Of a DNA stretch of 64,000 bases, positions 16,914 to 24,850 are shown in pieces. Source of the stretch: an uncultured Opitutales bacterium (lineage in GTDB: Bacteria > Verrucomicrobiota > Verrucomicrobiia > Opitutales > Intestinicryptomonadaceae); NCBI GenBank assembly GCA_900547395.1, contig URGP01000001.1, positions 62,001-126,000 on the forward strand. Reading direction: 5' to 3'. Below the pieces are notes generated by a model. The model was not told the origin of the DNA. It searched no databases and saw nothing but the letters and a program-made list of their open reading frames with translations. The position numbers and the translations under genes are program-made. Each line of letters starts with the position of its first letter. Positions within the stretch are counted from its first letter, which is position 1.

Positions 16914-19502
16914 ATGAAAAAATACGCCATATTTGTAAATGCCATCCTATTTTCAGCCGCTTCTTTCGCGGCGGAAAATAATCCCGCCGCCTATCTTTTT
17001 TCTTATACCGACAAAAATGCGGAAGGGCGTGGCGGAATGGGATATGCCATAAGCGAGGACGGAGAAAACTGGAAATTCGCCTCTTGGAAGGGGCGCACTT
17101 TTTTGAACGGAGCTTACGCGTACAAGGGAGATATGAAGCTTCTTGACGTTTTTCTCCACAAAGACAAAAAGGGAAATTGGAGGGCTCTTTGGACAACTCC
17201 AAATATCAAAAACCACTTCGGGCATTCAAAAAGCGCGGGCAAAGACAATCCCGTAAACTGGCTCCGCAAAAGCTACGCGCAAATTGAAGTCAACGCTCAA
17301 ATCACAAACCCGATAGCCTATCTTGCAAAGAACGGCGACAGCATCATAGAATTTAAAACAGACGACGGTAACTTTTACAGAACCTCCACAAAAGACTTTA
17401 AAAAGTTCTCCCAGGCAAAAAAAATCACTAAAAAAGAATATCAAAAAAACAGCGACAAACTCTTAAAAGACGCGTCAATCGAAGGCGAATTGTTCAAGGG
17501 GACCGTAAACCCGCTTTCAAGCGCGGAGCTTGAAACAGTAAAGCAGGACGGCAAATGGCACAAAGTCGCCCCATGGGGAAAGATAACAGAAAGCGCAAAA
17601 GACGACGCCATCCGTTTTGCGGGCATTGAAAGCGCAAAACTAAAAATATCAGCCGACATCTCCAAAAAGAAAAATATTACCGACATGCTTATGGGCGTGT
17701 TCTTCGAGGATTTGAATTATGCCGCAGACGGCGGGCTTTACGCGGAACTTATACAAAACCGCGACTTTGAGTATTCGCAAAAAGATGTTTGGAATTGGAA
17801 CCCGATGAGCTTTTGGGAAGTGAAAGGAAACGCAAAAAGCGAAATCAAAACCGATTTTCCCATACACCAAAACAACAAAAACCACATTGCTTTGACAGTG
17901 CTTGAAAAGGGCGCAAGCCTCGTAAACCACGGATACGGAGAAATTCAAAATAATGCCTATTTGTCAGGCATTGTCTTAAAAAAAGGTGCGCTGTACGACT
18001 TTTCGGCTTTCGTAAAGGGCGGCATCAATGAAACGCTCATAAGGCTCTCCGATTCAAACGGCAAGACGTTGGCGCAAGGCAAAATAAATTCAGCCTCAAA
18101 AGATTGGAAAAAGGAAAACGCGACATTGAAAGCCAATGCCGACTGCTCGAATGCCCGCCTTGAAATCATACCACAGGAAAAAGGCGAAATATGCCTCGAC
18201 ATGGTTTCGCTATTTCCGCAAGACACGTTCAAAGGCAGAAAAAACGGGCTTCGCAAAGACTTGGCGGAAGCTATTGCAGACTTAAAGCCACAGTTCGTGC
18301 GCTTCCCCGGCGGATGCCTTGTCCACGCTCTGGTTGGCGGCGAAATGAACTTCTACAACTGGAAAGATTCCATCGGAAGCCTTGAATCGAGAAAGCCCAT
18401 TCCCAACAACTGGGGCTACCACCAAACCCGCGGATTGGGATATTACGAGTACTTTTTGTTCTGCGAAGATTTGGGCGCGGAGCCGCTGCCAGTGATAGCG
18501 GCGGGCGTCGGATGCCAAAACCCCGGACAAAGGGCAATCCCGATGGAGGAAATGCCCTCTTACATTCAAGACATTCTCGACATAATCGAATACGCTAACG
18601 GAGACGCCTCCACAAAATGGGGAAAAATAAGGGCGGAAAGCGGGCATCCCAAGCCGTTTAATCTAAAATATGTGGGAATAGGCAACGAAGACCTTATATC
18701 CGACCAGTTTGAAGAGCGTTTTGAAATGATTTTCAACGCCGTCAAAAAGAAATATCCCGAAATAAAAATCGTAGGCACTTCGGGCCCCTTTGCGGAAGGC
18801 ACGGATAACCGCGAAGGCTGGGAGCTTGCAAAAAAGCTGAAAGTGGATTTGGTTGACGACCACTATTATGTGGGTCCGGGTTGGTTCATACATAACCAAA
18901 ACTACTACGATAATTTCGACAGGAACGGACCCAAAGTTTATCTCGGAGAGTACGCCTCGCATATCAAAAGCAGAAAAAATACGGTCGAAACCGCCCTTTC
19001 GTGCGCCATTTATCTCGTTAATTTGGAGCGCAACGGCGACGTCGTCCAAATGGCGTCATACGCTCCGCTTCTTTCCAAAAAAGGGCATACGCAGTGGACT
19101 CCCGACATGATTTATTTCGACAACGAAAAAGTAAACCTTTCTGCCGACTACCACATTCAAAAAATATTCGGGCAAAATTCGGGGCAAACGTATATCCCGA
19201 GCAAAATCTCCCTCGATTGCGTAGTGAAAGGCTTGAAAGAGCGTATTTGCGCCTCAGTGGTTTTGGATAAGGATACGAATGACGCCATATTAAAAATCGT
19301 GAATTTAAGCCCTGTAAAAATCGAGGCTGAACTTGATATTCCTTTCATAAAAGGCGAACGAAACGTGGTAAAAACCGTATTTTCCGGCAAATACGACTCC
19401 GAAAACGCAGTACCCGAAGAAACAAAAACAAAACTTTCGGGAACTTCAAAACAAAGCATTATGCCATATTCGCTGACAGTGATAAGATTTAAAAACAAAT
19501 AA
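16914..19502 (+). CDS. GH51 arabinofuranosidase with N-terminal GH43-like propeller piece
   Basis: 862 residues, exported (signal peptide ending about SFAAEN). Residues 20-235 are not GH51: they look like one or two blades of a five-bladed beta-propeller as in GH43/GH32 enzymes (GMGYAISEDGENWKF, LDVFLHKDKKGNWRALWTT). No complete propeller active site is visible, so it may be binding or structural. GH51 begins at about 252 (MLMGVFFEDLNYAADGGLYAEL), has an inserted binding sandwich (FWEVKGNAKSEIK and on), then RFPGGC. The acid/base is Glu592 in IGNEDLI and the nucleophile Glu679 in YLGEYAS. It shares the catalytic plan of the gene before it but is diverged. It probably acts on arabinose side chains. 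Confidence 0.9.
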   Translation: MKKYAIFVNAILFSAASFAAENNPAAYLFSYTDKNAEGRGGMGYAISEDGENWKFASWKGRTFLNGAYAYKGDMKLLDVFLHKDKKGNWRALWTTPNIKNHFGHSKSAGKDNPVNWLRKSYAQIEVNAQITNPIAYLAKNGDSIIEFKTDDGNFYRTSTKDFKKFSQAKKITKKEYQKNSDKLLKDASIEGELFKGTVNPLSSAELETVKQDGKWHKVAPWGKITESAKDDAIRFAGIESAKLKISADISKKKNITDMLMGVFFEDLNYAADGGLYAELIQNRDFEYSQKDVWNWNPMSFWEVKGNAKSEIKTDFPIHQNNKNHIALTVLEKGASLVNHGYGEIQNNAYLSGIVLKKGALYDFSAFVKGGINETLIRLSDSNGKTLAQGKINSASKDWKKENATLKANADCSNARLEIIPQEKGEICLDMVSLFPQDTFKGRKNGLRKDLAEAIADLKPQFVRFPGGCLVHALVGGEMNFYNWKDSIGSLESRKPIPNNWGYHQTRGLGYYEYFLFCEDLGAEPLPVIAAGVGCQNPGQRAIPMEEMPSYIQDILDIIEYANGDASTKWGKIRAESGHPKPFNLKYVGIGNEDLISDQFEERFEMIFNAVKKKYPEIKIVGTSGPFAEGTDNREGWELAKKLKVDLVDDHYYVGPGWFIHNQNYYDNFDRNGPKVYLGEYASHIKSRKNTVETALSCAIYLVNLERNGDVVQMASYAPLLSKKGHTQWTPDMIYFDNEKVNLSADYHIQKIFGQNSGQTYIPSKISLDCVVKGLKERICASVVLDKDTNDAILKIVNLSPVKIEAELDIPFIKGERNVVKTVFSGKYDSENAVPEETKTKLSGTSKQSIMPYSLTVIRFKNK

Positions 19503-19520
19503 AAAACGGTAAAACAAAAG

Positions 19521-19552
19521 AACTTGCGGAAAATCTCCGCAAGTTTTTTTTG
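19521..19552 (+). terminator. Terminator after second GH51 gene
   Basis: Stem AACTTGCGG / CCGCAAGTT with a short A-rich loop and eight T on the plus strand. The A run on its other side lets it also act, more weakly, for the convergent gene at 19564-20337. Confidence 0.85.
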
Positions 19553-19563
19553 AGCCCCGCGCG

Positions 19564-20337
19564 CTATCTCGGACCCGTGTTTGTAATTACTATCATCTCG
19601 CTTGCCCCCACCGCCGTATTGCCGCGTTTCTGTCGGGGATTGTAAGGGGCGAAAATCGGGGCATCGGAACTTTCGCCCTGCTTGAACATAAACATAATCA
19701 CCCTCTCCGTTGAATAAAAAGAATAGCTTTTTTCTTCAATCGGCTTGGGATTTGAAATATCCTTCAAGTTGAAAAACGCGACCCTGCTCGAACATAGTTT
19801 TCGGTCCGATTGCGATTTGACTGTGCGAACTTCAAAAGGCTTTAAAACAACAGCCTTTTTTGCGATTTTAAGCCCGAGGCGATGCGGGGAAAAATTGACA
19901 ACGCTAAAAGACGCAAGCGGCATAGCGTCAGTTGAAACGTCCACCACCCTCGCCTCGTTTTCTCCAAACATGGCAATAATGACGTCGCTTGAAGAATTTG
20001 CGGAAATTTCAACTGCGGGAACATACTCTGAAAAGCCCTTCTTTCCCGCCACTGCCCCACTGCGCTCGAAAAGTGTGATTTTATCCGCTTTTTCGCATGA
20101 ATAAAGAGAGCCGAAATCCCTCGGCAAAGAAACTATCGGCAGAAAAAAATCGCCTCTTTTGACGTAGAAATTTCTGGTTTTGGCATCGAGAGAAATCAGC
20201 CTGAAAGATATTTCCCCGTCTTTTGGAGCATCCCACTTAAAATCCATCGGGGCGTCTTTTGCCACTATCCCCGCATCGGCAAATGATGCGAAAGCAAATA
20301 AAGAAGCGCAGATGATTATTTGTCTTATTAGTTTCAT
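19564..20337 (-). CDS. Exported protein of unknown function beside Verru_Chthon-like gene
   Basis: 257 residues with a signal peptide (IIICASLFAFASFADA). The rest is mainly beta, with no recognised family. It is divergent from the prepilin-leader gene at 20439, sharing a 101-bp intergenic region that contains a TTAC-N-GTAA motif. In Verrucomicrobiota, similarly sized exported proteins often accompany prepilin-like cassette genes; a link here is inference from location only. Confidence 0.7.
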   Translation of the reverse strand: MKLIRQIIICASLFAFASFADAGIVAKDAPMDFKWDAPKDGEISFRLISLDAKTRNFYVKRGDFFLPIVSLPRDFGSLYSCEKADKITLFERSGAVAGKKGFSEYVPAVEISANSSSDVIIAMFGENEARVVDVSTDAMPLASFSVVNFSPHRLGLKIAKKAVVLKPFEVRTVKSQSDRKLCSSRVAFFNLKDISNPKPIEEKSYSFYSTERVIMFMFKQGESSDAPIFAPYNPRQKRGNTAVGASEMIVITNTGPR

Positions 20338-20415
20338 GGCAAAATCAGTAAAAGCATTGGATTTTTATAGCCAAAAACATAGCACATTTTTTCGTAAAAT
20401 CAAAGTACCCGTTAA

Positions 20416-20428
20416 CATTACAGTAAAA
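20416..20428. promoter_or_regulatory. TTAC-N-GTAA operator-like motif, copy 3
   Basis: CATTACAGTAAAA in the divergent region between the unknown exported protein and the Verru_Chthon-A-like gene. It lies only 11 nt before the first possible ATG (20439), which argues that translation of the plus-strand gene starts later. Confidence 0.4.
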
Positions 20429-20438
20429 TAAAATATGT

Positions 20439-21485
20439 ATGGAAAAGCGATTTAAAAGCCATATAAAATCCAAATCGAAAAAAATACATGTCATGATTAT
20501 GTTAAAGAAGAAAAAGGGCTTCGCATTGGTTTTGGTCATAATATCAATGGCGTTCATGGTTATGCTTACCCTTGCGCTATCCGCCATAATGTCGAGCAAG
20601 CTCAGGCTTTTAAGCGCACAAAAAGAAGCGCGAAAAGCACGGCAAAATGCGGTTTTGGGAATGAGCGTGGCAATTTCAAAACTGCAGGCAACCTTGGGCA
20701 AAGACAACGCAATATCATTCCCGTCTTCTGCATTCGACCAAGATCCGCAAACCCCGTCAATCGAAGGCGTCGAAATTCCATTTTTGGTGGGCGCACTTTC
20801 TGTTGAAAAAAACAATTCAAGCCTCTCCCCCAAAGAGCTGCAAGACGAACAAAGAGAGATTGTAAACAAATTAAAGCACGGAGAACCTCTCCAAGAAATA
20901 GAATGGCTGGTGTCATCAGAACGCCCCGTTAAAAATCCGATAAGCGAGCGCATTGAAGACCTAAACAAAAACACCGTTGTTCTCGCCGAATATAGCGCGC
21001 TAAAAAACTATCCGCAAACTTTCGGCGCGACTGTTTCAGGCAGGGAAAAATCAGAAAAAGTGCAAGTAAAGGCGGGAAAAATCCGAATAGGAAACAGCTC
21101 CGCAAAAGGCGCGCAAGGCGCATATGCCTACTATGTCAGCGACGAAAGCTTAAAAGCAAAAATAAACATTTCCCGCCCTGAAAAGTACATAAATTCAAAA
21201 GGCGAATCTGTCAATGCGGGGCTTGCAAACAAGTTTCAAGCCCCGTCCGACACACGCATCCCGCAAAGCGTGAACCTGTCGTTCATCGAAGATTTCCAAG
21301 GCTTTACCCTAAACGCCTTTTTAAATGACTACGACGAAGAAAAGGCGAAAAAAATCGAAAAAATAAATTCTCTCGACGACCTTGCAATAATAAATTCTTC
21401 GCTCTCCCAATGGGCTAAGGAAAATAAAAACGACTTTACCGCAAGCTCGGTCGGAATTCCGCCGACGTTACGCAGGGAAGGCTGA
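20439..21485 (+). CDS. Verru_Chthon cassette protein A-like, N-terminal part (frameshifted)
   Basis: The N-terminal leader KKKKG-FALVLVIISMAFMVML is a type IV prepilin-like signal: basic residues, cleavage after Gly, Phe at +1, hydrophobic helix. Glu at +5 is absent, as in PilX/GspK-like minor pilins. The start may be ATG 20499 rather than 20439, since that places the leader directly at the N-terminus. The frame ends SVGIPPTLRREG-stop, but the next frame carries a natural continuation (ADVTQGRLKSDLSAYMNGG), which matches the way Verru_Chthon A proteins pass from a VSSxG segment to a (T)DVxxGxLKxDL segment. One missing base near 21459-21461 (CC run) explains it. The role is a large exported pseudopilin-like protein of a type II/IV-like apparatus; its reaction is unknown. 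Confidence 0.7.
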   Translation: MEKRFKSHIKSKSKKIHVMIMLKKKKGFALVLVIISMAFMVMLTLALSAIMSSKLRLLSAQKEARKARQNAVLGMSVAISKLQATLGKDNAISFPSSAFDQDPQTPSIEGVEIPFLVGALSVEKNNSSLSPKELQDEQREIVNKLKHGEPLQEIEWLVSSERPVKNPISERIEDLNKNTVVLAEYSALKNYPQTFGATVSGREKSEKVQVKAGKIRIGNSSAKGAQGAYAYYVSDESLKAKINISRPEKYINSKGESVNAGLANKFQAPSDTRIPQSVNLSFIEDFQGFTLNAFLNDYDEEKAKKIEKINSLDDLAIINSSLSQWAKENKNDFTASSVGIPPTLRREG

Positions 21486-21505
21486 AAAGCGACCTTTCAG
21501 CCTAT

Positions 21506-24500
21506 ATGAACGGGGGATTCGGGCTTGACGACTCGGAAGTCGTCATAAGGGGCAACGGGAAAAAAAGCGACGCCGAATACACTGGCGTGAATTTCGGAAT
21601 AAAAAACTACGAAGAATACCTGCCCCGCTTCGGGCATCTCAAAGACTGGGCGAACATCGCAAAAGACAAAGATAATTTTGAAAGCGGCATTGCGTCCGCG
21701 CAAGCTCCGAATTTGGAGGCGTCAAACCCAAGGCACGGAATTTCTCCCGTCCTAAGCAGAGTCCAGTTCTTCTTCCTTCCCGCCTACGAAACCGTTTCAA
21801 AAAACGGGCTGTGGGATTTTGGCGGAAGCGTAAAAATATCGCTTATGGTGTACCCGAGAATTTGGATTTGGAATCCGCATAATGTCGCAATAGAAGCAAG
21901 CGACTACAAAATAAGCCTCTACGCGCCGTTGCAGTTTAAGCTCTTCGACAAAAACAGCGAAAGCCCTAAAAAAAACATTGCCTACACCGCCTACACAAGA
22001 TGGCGCAAATACAACATCGACGAAGACGGCAACCCCGTTCTCGATGAAGCATGGCGCGAAAAAATCCCTTACATTTCAAAAACGACAACGGGATATTTTG
22101 GAAATTTTCTAAATTCATCAACTGCCGAAAACGGATCGCCCGTCCTAAATTTCAGGGTAAAAAATTTGAAACTTCTGCCCGGCGAATGCGTCGAGCTTAC
22201 CCGCGCGGAAGACGCCAACGAAGACGGAAACGGCGTAGCCCTATACAAGGATTGCGACATCAAAAGCCTTGGCGGAAACGACAACTTGTTGGAAGCAGGC
22301 AAAAGCGTGTTTTCAGACGGAGAATATACAGAGTCGTACCTATTGCAGCACAAAGGCTTTAAAATAAGGCTTGCCGGCGGGAACACCGACCTTCTGATGT
22401 CACCCGACATTTCGCAAGGCAAAAACATCGGCGAACTTTTAAAAGCAACTTATAATAAATCCGAAAACCGCCTTGAATATGCCGACGAAGAAACAAAGAA
22501 AAAATGCTATTTCGTGCCTGTTTCCGCTTTGCGCGAAGAAAATTTCGACGGATTGAACCTTCAAAGCTCCCCCTATTTCCACGCAAACTTCTATGTAAAT
22601 TCAGGCGCGTGGAACAGCACCGCAAAAAGCGGCGTCGGCTCAAAAATGGGATACGAAATATTAAACGCTCGAAACGAGCGCATATTTGTAAACGACCAAA
22701 CCGAATGGTCTTCCCTAAGCTCAATATCAAAAACATCTAATAAAAACGGCTACCGCTACGAATACTTCGGGACAAACGGCATCGAGCGCGACAGAATTTA
22801 CAGCGACTACGGCAGAGTTTCAAGCAACACCGAATATGTCGCAAAAGAAAACCAATACGAATCAATGCTTGTGACGGAACTGGAAATTTTGGACAAAAAC
22901 CCGATAAGAGACAATGAGTCTTTTCTGCGCCAAAACAAAATCAAATATCTCTTTCTCGGCGCAAACCACAAAAAAAACGCCGAAGACAAATCGATATGGC
23001 CAATACGAAACGCGCTCTTCTGGGGCTGGGGAACAACAACGCCGATTTTCGGTTTTAGAATCATGGAAGTTGGCAATATGTCAAACCCGATTTTCAGGGG
23101 CGGAAATTTGCGCGCAGGCTCCGTGGCTTCAAGCACCCGAATTTTAAAGCGCGCTGAAAGCACTAAATCAAACCCGAGAAATTACTCTGTCGGCGCAAAA
23201 TTCAGCGCGGCGTGCGATATTCCCCACGTTTTCATGGGCTGCACAGTGGGCTGGATTAGCCGCAGGGGGGCTTTCACTTGGTATAACGGCTCAAAAATAA
23301 AAGATTCCCTAATCGACGCGGGCGACGCCCTGATAAAAAAATATTCGGATTTCAACGACGGCAACAGATACGGGCATCAATTCTTTTTGGGCGGCGAAGG
23401 AACATACTCGTACGACTACCACGCATGCACCCTCTTCGACTATCCGCGAAGCGAATACGACCTGCTTTCCCTCGGGGTTTTCAGCCACGCGAACCTGTCT
23501 TTTTTTCACGGGCAACCAACATACGCCTTTGCGGAATCGTACGCCCCTCCCTATTTAAAACGTGAAGAAATTGTAGATGACGGATTTCTGTACGCCAATG
23601 AAAACATAGACATATCCTACATTCTAAATGCCTCAATCTGGGACAGATTTTACCTTTCCTCGCTTCCCGGCTCGCGCATAAAGGAACTTAAAGCAGGCGA
23701 CCGCCTTGCAAACACGCGCCACTTCATAAAAAACGTCCCCAAAGACCATTCAGACATCGCGGGAATCGACAATGCGTTTAAAAAATCGGCGGCATATGTC
23801 GGAATTGACGGCGCGTTCAACGTAAATTCAACGTCATACGAAGCTTGGCGGGCCTTTCTCGGCGGAATGCTCGGCACTCAAAAAACAACCCTCACAAACG
23901 AAACAATAAACGCCGAAAGCCAAAGCTCTTCCGACGGCAAAAACCTTTCAATGCCCAATCCCGGCTCGATTAAACCGATATGCACCCCCGCAAAATACGG
24001 CGAGACATCAGGAAAATACCTGTGCTACAAAGACATGATGGTAGGCAGGCTGATTACAGAGGCTGAAATAGACCAGCTCGCGCGCGAAATCGTCGCCGAA
24101 GTAAAACGCAGAGCCCCGTTTTTCAGCTTGTCGGATTTCGTCAACCGAAGGCTCTACAAAATCTCCGAAATAAACGCAGACATCGACTTGTCTTACCAAA
24201 GCCTGATGGGAACGCTCGCAGCCGCAATCCACAGAGCAACGCAAGACGAAAGCCGCCCTCCGAACTTCTTTAACGACAAAAGCCTCGACATAAACCAAAA
24301 CATGTCGTCAAACGGAGACATTACCGACATCAACCACACGGGAACAACCGAATCTTTCACCCAGACTGGGACGGCATTGACCGCCTTAAATAACGGCGGT
24401 AAAGGCGGGAAGTCAAAGGATTTGGGAGAAAATGTGAGGGAAAATTCAAAAGAATTTATCGAAAACGCATTCAGCGCGCCAATCGAAAACAATATTTGGA

Positions 24501-24781
24501 ACTGGAGAATTGCGGGAAGCCGAGGGCTCCTGAGCCAGGCCGACCTGCTCACAATGATTGCCCCCCTAATCACTGTGCGTGGCGACACCTTTACGGTAAG
24601 GGCTTACGGAGAAAGCAAAAATCCAATGACTTCCGGCACAACCCAAGCGTATTGCGAAGCCGTCGTCCAACGCGCAAGCGACTGCGTAAATCCGTCAGAC
24701 GACATCGTAAGCCCGTCGTCGCCATTCGGCAGACGATTTAAAATAGTGTCGTTTGAATGGCTTACGCCCAACGAGCTCTAA
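21506..24781 (+). CDS. Verru_Chthon cassette protein A-like, main part (frameshifted)
   Basis: 1091 residues from the first ATG in this frame; the reading frame is open further upstream and joins the preceding gene if one base is added. Joined length from 20499 is about 1,427 residues. The middle part is rich in Tyr/Trp and beta structure (WIWNPHNVAIEAS, FFLPAYETVSKNG). Near the C-terminus lie LTMIAPLITVRGDTFTVRAYGE and CEAVVQRA, resembling the end of Verru_Chthon A proteins. No enzyme motif seen. Companion pilin-like cassette genes B, C and D are not in the window, which is unusual if the family call is right. Confidence 0.7.
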   Translation: MNGGFGLDDSEVVIRGNGKKSDAEYTGVNFGIKNYEEYLPRFGHLKDWANIAKDKDNFESGIASAQAPNLEASNPRHGISPVLSRVQFFFLPAYETVSKNGLWDFGGSVKISLMVYPRIWIWNPHNVAIEASDYKISLYAPLQFKLFDKNSESPKKNIAYTAYTRWRKYNIDEDGNPVLDEAWREKIPYISKTTTGYFGNFLNSSTAENGSPVLNFRVKNLKLLPGECVELTRAEDANEDGNGVALYKDCDIKSLGGNDNLLEAGKSVFSDGEYTESYLLQHKGFKIRLAGGNTDLLMSPDISQGKNIGELLKATYNKSENRLEYADEETKKKCYFVPVSALREENFDGLNLQSSPYFHANFYVNSGAWNSTAKSGVGSKMGYEILNARNERIFVNDQTEWSSLSSISKTSNKNGYRYEYFGTNGIERDRIYSDYGRVSSNTEYVAKENQYESMLVTELEILDKNPIRDNESFLRQNKIKYLFLGANHKKNAEDKSIWPIRNALFWGWGTTTPIFGFRIMEVGNMSNPIFRGGNLRAGSVASSTRILKRAESTKSNPRNYSVGAKFSAACDIPHVFMGCTVGWISRRGAFTWYNGSKIKDSLIDAGDALIKKYSDFNDGNRYGHQFFLGGEGTYSYDYHACTLFDYPRSEYDLLSLGVFSHANLSFFHGQPTYAFAESYAPPYLKREEIVDDGFLYANENIDISYILNASIWDRFYLSSLPGSRIKELKAGDRLANTRHFIKNVPKDHSDIAGIDNAFKKSAAYVGIDGAFNVNSTSYEAWRAFLGGMLGTQKTTLTNETINAESQSSSDGKNLSMPNPGSIKPICTPAKYGETSGKYLCYKDMMVGRLITEAEIDQLAREIVAEVKRRAPFFSLSDFVNRRLYKISEINADIDLSYQSLMGTLAAAIHRATQDESRPPNFFNDKSLDINQNMSSNGDITDINHTGTTESFTQTGTALTALNNGGKGGKSKDLGENVRENSKEFIENAFSAPIENNIWNWRIAGSRGLLSQADLLTMIAPLITVRGDTFTVRAYGESKNPMTSGTTQAYCEAVVQRASDCVNPSDDIVSPSSPFGRRFKIVSFEWLTPNEL

Positions 24782-24795
24782 CCTCCGCCGTAAAA

Positions 24796-24817
24796 CTTGA
24801 AGAGCCTTGCGACAACG
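24796..24817. repeat. 22-nt exact copy of a YadA-head coding segment
   Basis: This stretch after the stop of the Verru_Chthon-like gene is identical over 22 nt to 37760-37781 inside the YadA-head-like gene. On the minus strand it would encode LSQGSSS, as in that gene. Chance identity of this length in 64 kb is unlikely, so it may be a gene relic. Confidence 0.5.
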
Positions 24818-24850
24818 AAAGCGCGCCAAGAGTTTTAATTTGCCGAAAAC

